A stretch of 64,000 nt of DNA, taken from assembly GCF_031323975.1 (NCBI RefSeq), contig NZ_JAVIWS010000001.1:3844001-3908000 (forward strand), given 5' to 3'. Under the pieces are notes generated by a model. The model had not been told where the DNA came from. It saw only the letters and a list, made by a program, of their open reading frames with translations, and ran no database searches. Each line of letters begins with the position of its first letter. Position 1 is the first letter of the stretch. Made by a program: the position numbers and the translations under genes. Shown here in pieces: positions 46,001-52,072 of the stretch. The DNA comes from Escherichia ruysiae. Lineage in GTDB: Bacteria; Pseudomonadota; Gammaproteobacteria; Enterobacterales; Enterobacteriaceae.

Positions 46001-48122
46001 GCTGACCTACGGCCTCGACACGCACGGAATGTGGACGGTGCTGGCCAACCAGCAGGTGATGCAATCTACCGACCCGCTTACCTGGTCGAAGACCGCCCTG
46101 ACGCTGTATCAGAGCGGCAACAACTACGCCACCAGTTCCATTGCCGATTACGACCGTAACGGTACGGGCGATCTGTTTATTACCCGTGATGATTACGGCA
46201 CGGGCTATATCAACGGCTTTACCAATAACGGCGACGGCACGTTTTCCAGTGCCATTCTGGTCGCCGTTGGCACTCTGACGTGGTATGGCTCGGTAGTAGC
46301 GTTTGATAAAGAGGGCGACGGCTATCTTGATTTCTGGATTGGCGACGCCGGGGGGCCAGACTCCAATACCTTCCTGTGGAACAACGCGGGCGTGCTGACG
46401 GGGAACTCTACCGTGACTAACAACGGGGGGAGCGCCACGGTCGGCGGGGCGGTGACGGGGTATCTTTCGCTCAACGAGGGTTCTGGCGTTGATCTTAACA
46501 ACGACGGCAGGATTGACCTGGTTCAGCACACTTTCAACCTGAATAACTATTACACGCTGTCCTCGCTCATCAGCCAGGGCAACGGCACGTTTGTCTGGGG
46601 GCAGAACACCATCAATACCTTCCTCAGCACGGCGGGCAGCGGCGGCAACTCGACGTCTGTCTCCATGACCTGGGCGGATTTCGATGGCGACGGCGATATG
46701 GATCTCTTCCTGCCCGCCAGCCAGGGAAGAGCTAACTACGGCTCCCTGTTATTCAACACCAACGGCGTGCTGGGAAATCCGGTGGCGGTGGGGGCAACGG
46801 CAACCACCTACGCCAGCCAGTTTAGCCTGGCGGTGGACTGGAACCACGACGGTCTGATGGATATCGCCCGTATTGCCCAGACCGGACAATCCTACCTTTA
46901 CACCAACGTTGGCGGAGCCAGCAACTGGACGCAGTCGGTACTCGGCGGCAGCCAGAGCGGCACTACCAGCGGCGTGGCGGCAATGGACTACGACTGGGAC
47001 GGTGCGGTGGATGTACTGGTAACCAAACAGTCGGGCAGCGTGTTCCTGATCCGCAACACCAACACGGTGAGCTACGGCACTTCGCTGCACCTGCGCATTA
47101 CCGATCCCAACGGCATTAACGTCTATTACGGCAATACCGTAAAACTGTACAACTCGGCGGGTGTGCTGGTTGCCACGCAAATTATCAATCCACAGTCGGG
47201 GATGGGGGTTAACGATACCTCGGCGCTGGTCAACTTCTACGGGCTGAACGCCGGAGAAACCTATAACGCGGTGCTGATCAAATCCACCGGCACCACAGCC
47301 AGCAATATCGACCAGACGGTCAACACCAGCTGGGGCGGCTTACAGGCCACCGATGCCACCCACGCTTACGATCTCAGCGCCGAAGCGGGTACCGCGAGCA
47401 ACAACGGCAAGTTCGTCGGCACCGGTTATAACGACACCTTCTTTGCCACCGCAGGCACCGATACCTACGACGGTTCCGGCGGCTGGGTGTACAGCTCCGG
47501 TACCGGAACCTGGCTGGCGAATGGCGGGATGGACGTGGTTGATTTCCGCCTCTCGACGGTGGGCGTGACCGCGAACTTAAGCAGCACCGCCGCGCAGGCT
47601 ACTGGCTTTAACACCTCGACATTTACCAATATCGAAGGCATTTCCGGCTCGAATTTTAACGACACTCTGACCGGCAGCAGCGGCGATAACCAACTGGAAG
47701 GGCGCGGCGGCAACGACACCCTTAACATCGGAAACGGCGGTCATGATACCTTGCTCTATAAACTGCTCAACGCCAGTGACGCTACCGGCGGCAACGGCTC
47801 AGACGTGGTGAATGGCTTTACGGTAGGGACATGGGAAGGCACCGCCGACACCGATCGCATTGATATCCGCGAGTTGTTACAGGGCAGCGGCTACACCGGC
47901 AACGGCAAAGCCAGCTACGTCAACGGCGTGGCAACGCTGGATGCGCAGGCCGGGAACATCGGTGATTTTGTCAAAGTCACCCAGAGCGGCAGCGACACCA
48001 TCGTGCAGATCGACCGCGACGGCACGGGCGGCACTTTTGCGGCAACTAACGTGGTCACGCTGACGGGCGTGCATACCGACCTCGCCACTTTGCTGGCGAA
48101 TCATCAGTTGATGGTGGTGTAG
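28095..48122 (+). CDS. Giant BapA/SiiE-class repetitive adhesin, main open frame
   Basis: From ATG 28095 the frame runs 6,675 codons without a stop; it is open back to 27834, so this ATG is probably internal and the true start is 27346 (see the N-terminal fragment). Order of domains: about 52 Ig-like units of close to 100 residues (to about residue 5,210), each opening with a phrase like INTVAGDDIINAAE and holding GQTVTVTLNG and DGSWSV; about seven units of another Ig type (DTGLSSSDFIT...DGGATW...RTLTDG, to about 5,850); FG-GAP/VCBS-like Ca-binding repeats (about 6,010-6,330); an ASPIC/UnbV-like strand module; two or three RTX nonapeptides (GSSGDNQLEGRGGNDTL, about 6,520-6,555); and a C-terminal type I secretion signal. 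I saw no cysteine. Conserved Asp pairs at unit borders suggest Ca-rigidified rods as in SiiE. Known E. coli relatives include the large exoprotein of O157 island 28 (recalled). Without the N-terminal module, function is doubtful. Confidence 0.85.
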   Translation: MVQIVGSTITDAGSITLTIDDSQASVQVATTAGDNIINASEQAAGFTLSGTTSNLPQGTELSVTLNGKTYTTSVGANGAWSVQVPTADAQALGEGNQAVLVSGKDATGNTVTGAQLLTVDTQPPTLAINTIAQDNIVSAAEHNAALVLSGTSNAEAGQIVTLTVNGKSHTATVGSDGTWQVALPAAEVQALADGNYAVNASVSDRAGNTTSNSANFVVDTSAPTINVNTVAGDDILNNAEQAVAQIISGNVSGASPGDTVTVKLGAHVLTGVVLADGSWNVALDPAVTRTLDRGANTIFVTVTDAAGNTGAASRAITLVGVSPLITINTVSGDDIISGAEKGAPLTLTGSTQQAETGQTVTVTLAGQSFTTTVQADGSWSLTVPAANMGDLPDGAVAITASVTDLSGNTGNTSRTITVDSQAPALSIDPLTADNIINAAESGQDLPITGTTDAQPGQTVTVTLNGQTYQGIVQPDGTWSVTVPAANVDALADGNATVTASVNDVAGNPSSVSRVALVDATPPVVTINPVASDNVINTPEHTQAQIISGTVTGAQAGDVVTVTLNNVDYTTVVDASGNWSLGVPASVVSGLVDGSYPINVSVTDRAGNSGSQALTVTVNTAAPVVGINTIAGDDVINASEKGADVQITGTSDQPVNTAITVTLNGQNYTTTTDASGNWSVTVPASAVTALGQANYTVTAAVTSSIGNSATASHNVLVDSALPGVTINPVASDDIINAAEAGAAQTISGQVTGAAVGDAVTITLGGNTYTTTVQAGLSWSVSVPAADIQALGNGDLTVNASVTNQNGNTGSGSRDITIDANLPGLRVDTVAGDDVVNIIEHGQALVVTGSSSGLAEGTPLTVTINNVEYTTAVQADGSWSVGVTAAQVSAWPAGTVTVAVSGESSAGNPVSIAHSVTVDLTPAAIAINTIATDDVINAAEKGADLTLSGTTTNVEPGQTVTVTFGGKNYTATVAGDGSWTTTVPAADLASLTDGSATAQASVSNVNGNSASAVHNYSVDSSAPTIIINTVASDNIVNGSEADAGVTVSGSTTAEAGQIVTITLNSPTVQTYQATVQADGSWSINIPAADLAALTDGSHTLTATVNDKAGNPASTTHNLAVDLTVPVLTINTIAGDDIINAAEHGQALVISGSSTGGEAGDVVTVTLNSKTYTTTLDASGNWSVGVPAADVTALGSGSQTVTASVTDAAGNSDSETHTVAVNLTAPTIGINTIATDDVINATEKGADLQISGTSNQPAGTAITVTLNGQNYTATTDAAGNWSTTVPASAVGALGEASYTVTANVTDSAGNSNSASHNVQVNTALPGVTINPVASDDIINAAESGVAQTISGQVTGAAAGDTVTVTLGGKTYTATVQGNLSWSVDVPAADMQALGNGSLTVNASVTNGVGNTGSGSRDIVIDANLPGLRVDTVAGDDVVNSIEHAQALVITGSSSGLATGAALTVVINTVTYAATVLADGTWSVGVPAADVGNWPAGTVNITVSGASSAGNPVTITHPVTVDLAAVAISINTVSGDDVINAAEKGADLTLSGSTSGVEAGQTVTVTFGGKTYTATVAGDGSWTTTVPAADLNALRDGDATVQASVSNVNGNTASATHAYSIDATAPTLAINTIATDDILNAAEAGNPLTISGTTTAEAGQMVTVTLNGVTYTGTVQADGSWSVSVPTADLSNLTASQYTVSASISDKAGNPATATHGLAVDLTVPVLTINTVSGDDIINATEHGQALVISGSSTGGEAGDVITVTLNSKTYTTTLDASGNWSVGVPAADVTALGSGAQTITATITDAAGNSDDASRTVTVNLTSPTIGINTIATDDVINATEKGADLQITGTSNQPADTTVTVTLNGQNYTATTDSNGNWIATVPASAVSALGEANYTVTANVTDTAGNSNSASHNVLVNSALPAVTINAVATDDIINAAESGNAQTISGQVTGAAQGDTVTITLGGNTYTATVQANLSWSVSVPAADIQALGNGSLTVNASVTNVVGNTGNGSRDITIDANLPGLRVDTVAGDDVINSIEHNQALVITGSSSGLTVGTALTVVINNVTYGATVLADGTWNLGVPAADVSNWPAGTVDIMVSGTNSAGTTSTITHPVTVDLAAVAITINTLSGDDVINAVEKGETLVVSGSTSGVEAGQTVTVTFGGKNYTTTVEANGSWTVNVPPADLAALPDGAGNVQASVSNINGNNAQADRAYSVDATAPLVTINTIASDDTLNVSEAGAGITISGTTTAQAGQTLTVTLNNNTYQTTVLADGTWSVNVPAADLSGLTASSYTVTATVSDKAGNPASADHALAVDVTAPDLTINTVAGDDIINAIEHGQALVVSGTSTGAAAGDVVTVTLNGKNYTTTLDASGNWSVGIPAADVTALATGSQTITASLSDRAGNSDSTTHDVTVDLSGPTLTINTVSGDDIINNTEKTQDLTISGGSSGLATGTTVTVMLNGLAYSATTDGSGNWSITVPASAVGALGEAVYQISASATDSAGNNGSTTHTVNVESLLPGVIINTVAGDDIINAAESGVNQTISGQVTGTAQAGNTVTVTLGGNQYTATVQPDLSWSVSVPAADLQALGNGELTISASVTNTTGNTGTATHDIVIDANLPGLRVDTVAGDDVVNIIEHGQALVVTGSSTGLAVGTPLTVEINSVTYGATVLADGTWSVGVPATDVANWPAGTVDITVTGTNTAGTTTSISHPVTVDLADVAITINPLSTDDVINAAEKGSDLQLSGTTFGVEAGQTITVIFGGKSYTTTVAADNTWGMTIPAVDLTALPDGAANVQASVSNVAGNIAQTTHAYSVDATAPSVTINTIATDDILNAAEAGTALTISGTSTAEAGQMVTVTLNGVNYSGNVQADGSWSISVPTGDLANLTASSYTVNAAVSDKAGNPASATHNLAVDLIAPVVTINTVAGDDIINATEHSQAQIISGSATGATTGNTVSVTIGTTTYTTVLDANGNWSIGVPASVISALAQGDVTITATVTDSAGNSGTASHIVSVALGAPVLGINTIAVDDIINATEKGADLAISGSSNQPAGTQVTVTLNGQNYTTTADASGNWSVTVPASAVGTLGEATYTVTAAATDSTGNSGSASHNVQVNTALPGVTINVVAMDDIINAAEAGVDQTISGQVTGAAVGDTVTVTLGGETYTATVQANLSWSINVPAAALQALGNGELSISASVTNSVGNTGSGTRDITIDANLPGLRVDTVAGDDVVNIIEHGQALVVTGSSSGLAAGAVLTVSINSQNYSATVLADGSWSVGVPAVDVSAWPAGTVTITASGSTTAGNPVSVTHPVTVDLTAIAVSINAITADDVINAAEKGAALTLSGSTSGVEAGQTVTVTFGGKNYTASVAANGLWSTTVPAADMAALRDGDASAQASVSNVNGNSATTTHAYSVDASAPTVTINTIAGDDILNAAEAGSALTITGSSTAEAGQTVTVTLNGENYTGTVQTDGSWSVSVPPADLSALTASNYTVSAAVSDKAGNPASANHNLTVDTSVPVVTINTVAGDDVINATEHAQAQIISGSATGAATGSTVTVTIGTNTFTTVLDASGNWSVGVPSSVVSALANGTVTINASVTDAGGNSGSATHQVTVNTGLPTITFNAISGDNVLNADEKGQPLTISGSSTGLATGAQVTVTLNGHNYSATTDAAGNWTLTVPVSDLAALGQANYTVSASATSAEGNTASSQANLLVDSGLPGVTINTVAGDDIINAAEAGADQTISGVVTRAAAGDMVTVTLGGNTYTAQVQADLSWSVSVPAADLQALGNGDLTITASVTNASGNTGSGTRDITIDANLPGLRVDTVAGDDIVNSIEHGQALVITGGSSGLNTGAVLTVTINGTAYAATVQADGSWSVGIPAANVSAWPAGPLTVEVAGQSSAGNPVSVSHPFTVDLTAVAISINTVASDDVINAAEKGADLTLSGSTSGIESGQTVTVTFGGKTYTASVAANGSWSVTVPAADLATLPDGAANVQASVSSASGNNASATHAYSVDASAPTLTINTIASDDILNATEAGSPLTISGTSTAETGQTVTVTLNGATYSGNVQADGSWSVSVPTSALGALTASNYTVSATVNDKAGNPGSASHNLAIDTIAPVLTINTVAGDDIINDAEHAQALVISGTSSGGEAGDVVSVVLNGKTYTTTLDASGNWSVGVPAADVTALGSGAQTITASVSDRAGNSDDASRTVTVSLTAPVIGINTIAGDDVINATEKGSDLALSGTSDQPAGTAITVTLNGQNYSATTDASGNWSVTVPASAVSTLGEATYSVTASVTNAQGNSSTASHNVQVNTALPGVTINPVATDDIINAAEAGSAQTISGQVTGAAAGSTVTVELGGKTYTATVQPDLSWNVSVPAADWQALGNGELTVNASVTSAVGNTGSGTRDITIDASLPGLRVDTVAGDDVVNIIEHGQAQVITGSSSGFAAGTALTVVINNQTYAATVLANGTWSVGVPAADVSNWPAGTLNITVSGANSAGTQTSITHPLTVDLTAVAISMNSITSDDVINAVEKSAALTLSGSTSGVEAGQTVTVTFGGKTYTTTVAANGSWSTTVPAADMAALRDGDASAQVRVTNVNGNSATATHEYSVDSAAPTVTINTIASDNIINASEAAAGVTVSGTSTAETGQTLTVTLNGSNYQTTVQADGSWSLTLPAGDLTALANNGYTLTATVSDLAGNPGSASKGVTVDTTAPVISFNTVAGDDVINNVEHTQAQIISGTATGAVAGDRLVVTIAGQQYVTSTDASGNWSVGVPASVISGLADGTVTISATITDSAGNSSTQTHNVQVNTAAVSLSVSTISGDNLINAAEAGSALTLSGTGTNFATGTVVTVLLNGKGYSATIQSNGSWSVNVPAADVAALADGTSYTVSASAQDSAGNSATASRSVAVDLTAPVISINTVSTDDRLNAAEQQQPLTLNGSTSAEVGQTVTVTFGGKTYTATVAANGTWALNVPAADLATLGQGAQTITASVNDRAGNPGQTTHALTVDTAAPTVTIATVAGDDIINNAEQLAGQTISGTTTAEVGQTVTVTFNGQSWSATVGSGGNWSVFIPAQQFAGLSDGSYTISASVSDQAGNPGSASRGVTLNGDVPTVTINTFAGDDVVNAAEHGSSLVISGTTTAPVGQTLTLTLNGKTYTTTVQTGGSWSYTLASADVTALADGNAYVINASVTNAIGNTGSSNHTITVDLSAPAMGINIDSLQADTGLSASDFITSVSPVVVNGSLTAALASNETAQISIDGGATWSTLTVTGTTWRYNDSRTLTDGNYLYQVRVIDAAGNVGATDSQNVVIDTIAPDPAVKTIAISAITTDTGLITNDFITSDTTLAVSGTLGATLSAGEFAQISIDGGTTWQNLSVSGLTWTYLDGRTLTDGNYNYQVRVIDTAGNIGATASQIVTVDTSAPLASKTIVIAGISDDTGLSSSDFVTRDTTLTVRGTLGAALAADERAQISLDGGVTWTTLTVIGTSWSYADGRTLTDGTWNYTVRVVDLAGNVGQTATQNVVVDTTSPEAAKSITITGISDDTGASSSDFITSDTTLTVRGVLGAALGANEFAQISTDNGATWVNVTLAADGLNWTYADGRTLTNGTTTWLVRVVDLAGNVGATGSQSAQIDTVNPAQVLTIASISTDTGSSATDFITSDTSLTLTGSLGAGLASGEVAQISLDGGATWTTLTTNGTQWTYTDSRTLIDGSYVYQVRVLDLAGNTGPVVSKTVVVDTINPTATPGIVSYTDDVGQRQGTLSSAQATDDTTPLLNGVLSAPLASGEVVYLYRNGLLLGAVTMVGALNWTYSDSGLVSGAYTYSARVVDLAGNITSSSDFILTVDTSIPTTLAQITSQTTRDTTPIISGVITAALASGQYVEVVINGKTYTSQPGGAVVVDPAHNTWYVQLPDTDALAASATAYNVTAQVKSSAGNGNTANVSNGTVTVNAAIDYTPAWTTANKTTAWGLTYGLDTHGMWTVLANQQVMQSTDPLTWSKTALTLYQSGNNYATSSIADYDRNGTGDLFITRDDYGTGYINGFTNNGDGTFSSAILVAVGTLTWYGSVVAFDKEGDGYLDFWIGDAGGPDSNTFLWNNAGVLTGNSTVTNNGGSATVGGAVTGYLSLNEGSGVDLNNDGRIDLVQHTFNLNNYYTLSSLISQGNGTFVWGQNTINTFLSTAGSGGNSTSVSMTWADFDGDGDMDLFLPASQGRANYGSLLFNTNGVLGNPVAVGATATTYASQFSLAVDWNHDGLMDIARIAQTGQSYLYTNVGGASNWTQSVLGGSQSGTTSGVAAMDYDWDGAVDVLVTKQSGSVFLIRNTNTVSYGTSLHLRITDPNGINVYYGNTVKLYNSAGVLVATQIINPQSGMGVNDTSALVNFYGLNAGETYNAVLIKSTGTTASNIDQTVNTSWGGLQATDATHAYDLSAEAGTASNNGKFVGTGYNDTFFATAGTDTYDGSGGWVYSSGTGTWLANGGMDVVDFRLSTVGVTANLSSTAAQATGFNTSTFTNIEGISGSNFNDTLTGSSGDNQLEGRGGNDTLNIGNGGHDTLLYKLLNASDATGGNGSDVVNGFTVGTWEGTADTDRIDIRELLQGSGYTGNGKASYVNGVATLDAQAGNIGDFVKVTQSGSDTIVQIDRDGTGGTFAATNVVTLTGVHTDLATLLANHQLMVV
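30252..42830 (+). repeat. Seven tandem copies of a six-domain (about 1.8 kb) super-repeat
   Basis: Within the adhesin the Ig-like units are not random: six unit types recur in fixed order, opening with VTINPVASDD, LPGLRVDTVAGDD, (I/V)xINTxxxDDVINAAEKG, a type with EAG, a type with EHGQA, and a type with EKGADL. The LPGLRVDTVAGDD type starts at 30552, 32355, 34149, 35949, 37743, 39540 and 41334, spacings of 1794-1803 bp, all multiples of three. The last copy is the most divergent in its sixth unit. Units before 30252 follow the order only loosely. This points to growth by duplication of whole six-domain blocks. Confidence 0.9.
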
Positions 48123-48125
48123 AGA

Positions 48126-50288
48126 ATGAAAAAAAATGCCCAGTCCGTGGAAGCCTGGCTGGAGGCGATGATCGCCGTGGCGCGTTATTACCGCCTTGAT
48201 TTTTCTCAGGAGAACGTGCGCGCGACCGTCAACTGGGAGCGCGACAGTAAGCGGGAGGAGTTGCTCACCGATATGGCGCGGCAGCTGGGAATGGGGTTAC
48301 GGCTGGTGGAGTTTTCCGCCGATTCGCTTAACCCGTGGCGACTGCCGTTGATCGCCGTGTTTGATAATCAGCAGATTGGCGTGATCACCCGCCGCGATAA
48401 CCACGACAATATCAGCGTTCAGTTCAGCGGTGACGAAGGGCTGGAAACCACGCTTAACGTCGCGGATATTGAAGATAAAATCGTCGAACTGGCGCTACTG
48501 CGCCCGCTCAGCGCCATCCCCGACGCGCGCGTGGATGACTATATTCGCCCGTATCAGGCGAACTGGTTCTGGAATCTGTCGCTGAAAGACTGGCGGCGCT
48601 ATGGCGACATTATGCTGGCCTCGCTGGTGGCGAACGTGCTGGCGCTGGCGGCGATGATTTTCTCGATGCAGGTTTACGACCGCGTCGTTCCGGCGCAGTC
48701 GTACCCGACGCTGTGGGTGCTGTTCGCCGGGGTGATGATGGCGATCCTGTTTGAGTTCTGTATGCGCATGGTGCGCACGCACCTTTCCGATGTGATCGGC
48801 AAGCGGGCGGATCTGCGCATTTCGGATCGCGTTTTTGGTCACGCATTACGGCTGAAAAACAACGTGCGATCGAAATCCACCGGATCGTTTATCTCGCAGA
48901 TCCGCGAACTGGAATCGGTGCGGGAGCTGATCACCTCCACCACCATTGGTGCAGTGGCGGATCTGCCGTTCTTCCTGCTGTTTGTCTTTATTTTGTGGAT
49001 GATTGGCGGCTGGCTGGTGCTGGTGGTTTTGCTGGCGCTGCCGTTATTGGTGATCCCCGGCCTGCTGGTACAACGCCCGCTGGCGCGGCTGGCGAACGAA
49101 GGGATGCGCGAGTCGGCGGTGCGTAACGCTACGCTGGTGGAAGCCGTGCAGTCGATTGAAGACATTAAACTGCTGCGCGCTGAACAGCGTTTTCAGAATC
49201 AGTGGAATCACACCAACGACGTGGCCTCGTCCATCAGCATGAAGCAACGTTTTCTCACCGGGCTACTGCTCACCTGGACCCAGGAAGTGCAATCCATAGT
49301 CTACGTCGTGGTGCTGTTGGTGGGCTGTTTTATGGTGATGAACGGCGACATGACCACCGGCGCACTGGTCGGGACGACGATCCTGGCTTCGCGTACCATC
49401 GCGCCGCTGTCGCAGATATCCGGCGTGCTCTCGCGCTGGCAGCAGGCAAAAGTGGCGCGTAATGGCCTTGATGAACTGATGAAGCGCCCGGTGGATCAGC
49501 CGGAACACGGCAAACTGGTGCATAAAGCGGTGCTGCACGGCAATTATCAGTTCAGCAACGCGGTGTTTTATTACGACGAAGAAGAGAAGATTGCCGATGT
49601 GGCGATTGGCAAACTCAACATTCAGGCTGGTGAGAAAATAGCCATTCTTGGGCGCAACGGCGCGGGTAAATCAACGCTGCTGCAAATGCTCGCCGGAATG
49701 CGTATCGCCCAGCAGGGGCAGGTGTTGCTGGATAACATCAGCATCGGGCAGCTTGATCCGGCGGATCTGCGCCGCGACATGGGGCTGCTCAGCCAGACCG
49801 GGCGACTGTTCTTCGGTTCGCTGCGGGAAAACCTCACTATGGGGATGCCGGAAGCCAGCGATGAAGATATCGAACGCGCATTAACCCTCAGCGGGGCGCT
49901 GCCCTTTGTGCAGAAGCAGAAAAACGGCCTCAACTACATGATTCAGGAAGGGGGATTTGGCCTCTCTGGTGGTCAGCGGCAAACGCTGCTGCTGGCGCGG
50001 CTGCTCATCTCTCAACCCAATATCGTGCTGCTCGATGAACCCAGCGCCTCGCTGGACGAAATGGCGGAAGCGTATTTAATCGAACAACTGAAACAGTGGA
50101 TTGGGCATCGCACGCTGATTATCGCCACTCACCGCACGGCGATGCTGCAACTGGTGGACAGGATAATCGTGATGGATCAGGGGCGCATTGTGATGGACGG
50201 CGCGAAAGAGACTATTTTGCGTGAACAGGGCGAACCCACGGCGCGACGCGTGGTGTTGCAGGAGAAGAATAAGGGGTCTGCCGCATGA
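48126..50288 (+). CDS. Type I secretion ABC transporter (LapB/HlyB-like)
   Basis: 720 residues: inner membrane exporter that drives adhesin secretion. The N-terminal 130 residues form a C39-like domain without the catalytic Cys, as in other adhesin exporters. Hydrophobic segments about 160-430 form the six-helix core. The nucleotide-binding domain has Walker A GRNGAGKST (509-517), signature LSGGQ (613-617), Walker B IVLLDEP and the H-loop His in IATHRT. It starts 3 bp after the adhesin stop and its stop overlaps the start of the adaptor gene (ATGA), so translation is coupled. Confidence 0.94.
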   Translation: MKKNAQSVEAWLEAMIAVARYYRLDFSQENVRATVNWERDSKREELLTDMARQLGMGLRLVEFSADSLNPWRLPLIAVFDNQQIGVITRRDNHDNISVQFSGDEGLETTLNVADIEDKIVELALLRPLSAIPDARVDDYIRPYQANWFWNLSLKDWRRYGDIMLASLVANVLALAAMIFSMQVYDRVVPAQSYPTLWVLFAGVMMAILFEFCMRMVRTHLSDVIGKRADLRISDRVFGHALRLKNNVRSKSTGSFISQIRELESVRELITSTTIGAVADLPFFLLFVFILWMIGGWLVLVVLLALPLLVIPGLLVQRPLARLANEGMRESAVRNATLVEAVQSIEDIKLLRAEQRFQNQWNHTNDVASSISMKQRFLTGLLLTWTQEVQSIVYVVVLLVGCFMVMNGDMTTGALVGTTILASRTIAPLSQISGVLSRWQQAKVARNGLDELMKRPVDQPEHGKLVHKAVLHGNYQFSNAVFYYDEEEKIADVAIGKLNIQAGEKIAILGRNGAGKSTLLQMLAGMRIAQQGQVLLDNISIGQLDPADLRRDMGLLSQTGRLFFGSLRENLTMGMPEASDEDIERALTLSGALPFVQKQKNGLNYMIQEGGFGLSGGQRQTLLLARLLISQPNIVLLDEPSASLDEMAEAYLIEQLKQWIGHRTLIIATHRTAMLQLVDRIIVMDQGRIVMDGAKETILREQGEPTARRVVLQEKNKGSAA

Positions 50289-51460
50289 ACGGACAACTGC
50301 AATACAACCGTGGCCTGACTGAACCTCGCCTGCCGCGTTCGGCGCTGGCGGTACGCGTGACTGCCGTAATGCTGCTCTGTTTTCTCGGCTGGGCGTGGTA
50401 CTTCCAGCTTGATGAAGTGACCACCGGCAGCGGCACGGTAGAACCCTCCGGGCGCGAACAGGTGGTGCAGTCGCTGGAAGGCGGAATTCTGTATCATCTC
50501 GACGTCAAGGTTGGCGATATTGTTGAACAGGGCCAGCCGCTGGCGCAGCTTAACCGCACCAAAACGGAATCCGACGTCCAGGAAGCGATGTCGCGCTTGT
50601 ACGCGGCGCTGGCAACCTCGGCGCGGCTGCGGGCGGAAGTGAGTAATAAACCGCTGGTCTTCCCTGACGAACTGAATAAATTCCCCGAACTTATCGAGTC
50701 GGAAACGGCGTTGTACAACACTCGCCGCGACGGGTTGAACAAAGCCACCACCGGGCTGACGCAGGGGATTAGCCTGGTCAACCGTGAACTGGCGATGACC
50801 CAGCCGCTGGTGAAACAAGGGGCTGCGAGCAGCGTCGAAGTGCTGCGCCTGCAACGCCAGGCCAATGAACTGGAAAACAAACTTAGCGACGTGCGCACGC
50901 AATACTACGTACAGGCGCGGGAAGAGTTAGCGAAAGCCAATGCGGAAGTGGAAACCCAGCGTTCGGTGATCCGTGGGCGTGAAGACTCCCTCACCAGGCT
51001 CAACTTTACTGCGCCAGTTCGTGGCATTGTTCAGGATATTGATGTCACCACGGTTGGCGGCGTCATTGCCCCCGGTGGTAAACTGATGACCATTGTGCCG
51101 CTGGATGAGCAATTGCTGATTGAGGCAAAAATCTCCCCGCGCGATGTGGCGTTTATCCATCCTGGGCAAAAATCGCTGGTGAAAATAACCGCTTACGATT
51201 ACTCCATTTATGGCGGTCTGCCGGGAGAAGTGGCGGTGATTTCACCGGATACCGTGCAGGATGAAGTGCGGCGCGATGTTTATTACTATCGGGTGTACAT
51301 TCGCACTTTCAGCAACCATCTGGAAAATAAAAGCAAACAGCAGTTTCCGATATTTCCCGGTATGGTGGCGACGGTCGATATCCGCACCGGCAAAAAGAGC
51401 GTGCTGGATTATCTGTTGAAACCCTTTAACAAAGCACAGGAGGCGTTGCGCGAACGATGA
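50285..51460 (+). CDS. HlyD-family membrane fusion protein of the type I system
   Basis: 391 residues. A short cytosolic tail, one membrane helix (about 22-43, [18 protein letters not shown]), the lipoyl half ([21 protein letters not shown]), a long periplasmic coiled coil (about 110-240), second lipoyl half ([20 protein letters not shown]) and beta-barrel end, the HlyD/LapC layout. It bridges the ABC exporter and the outer membrane channel. Both ends overlap neighbours by 4 bp (ATGA): the ABC gene before it and cueR after it. Confidence 0.94.
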
Positions 51461-51864
51461 ACATTAGCGATGTAGCAAAAATTACCGGCCTGACCAGCAA
51501 AGCCATTCGCTTCTATGAAGAGAAGGGGCTGGTGACACCACCGATGCGCAGCGAAAATGGTTATCGCACCTACACGCAGCAGCATCTCAACGAACTGACC
51601 TTACTGCGCCAGGCGCGCCAGGTGGGCTTTAACCTGGAAGAGAGCGGCGAACTGGTGAATCTGTTTAACGACCCGCAGCGCCACAGTGCTGATGTAAAAC
51701 GGCGCACGCTGGAGAAGGTGGCGGAGATCGAGCGACATATCGAAGAACTGCAATCCATGCGCGACCAGTTACTGGCGCTGGCGAATGCCTGCCCCGGCGA
51801 TGACAGCGCCGACTGCCCGATTATCGAAAATCTCTCCGGCTGCTGTCATCATCGGGCGGGGTGA
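51457..51864 (+). CDS. cueR: Copper-responsive regulator CueR
   Basis: 135 residues, complete. MerR-family activator of copA and cueO that senses Cu(I), Ag(I) and Au(I). Seen: winged HTH ([20 protein letters not shown]), dimerisation helix (about 80-107), metal-site Cys112 and Cys120 ([10 protein letters not shown]) and the CCHH tail. Its ATG overlaps the stop of the HlyD gene (ATGA), so it is read as the last gene of the secretion operon and must rely on a promoter inside or upstream of it. In K-12 it follows ybaT directly (recalled). Convergent with the next minus-strand gene. Confidence 0.97.
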
Positions 51865-51868
51865 AAAA

Positions 51869-52072
51869 TCAGTTAATCCCCGTTTGCACCGAAAGAATAT
51901 GCTGCAAACTTTCTACCATAATGCGTCCCGTCTGAAATAAGCCTTCCTGTATTGCGTTGCTGGCATTAACCGCGTGAACCAGGGAGGCTAATAATACTAC
52001 TTGCAAGAAGGCAAAAATAAACGCACCGATAATCAGAATATGTGTCAGGGATATTTTCTTTTCATCCTTCAT
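51869..52072 (-). CDS. Small single-span membrane protein, 67 aa, unknown function
   Basis: I do not recognise this gene. It begins MKDEKKISLTHILIIGAFIF, with one strong hydrophobic helix at about residues 9-34 and a C-terminal half that could be amphipathic (GLFQTGRIMVESLQHILSV). The N-terminus is charged, so it probably has a cytoplasmic N-terminus and a periplasmic C-terminus. Its start overlaps the stop of the lipoprotein gene by 4 bp (ATGA), so the two are translationally coupled, downstream of the trimeric autotransporter. Ends 4 bp from the cueR stop. Confidence 0.75.
   Translation of the reverse strand: MKDEKKISLTHILIIGAFIFAFLQVVLLASLVHAVNASNAIQEGLFQTGRIMVESLQHILSVQTGIN

Noticed and set aside
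28095..48122. RTX toxin
   Set aside because: Only a few RTX nonapeptides at the C-terminal end and no toxin or acyltransferase gene; the bulk is Ig-like adhesin.
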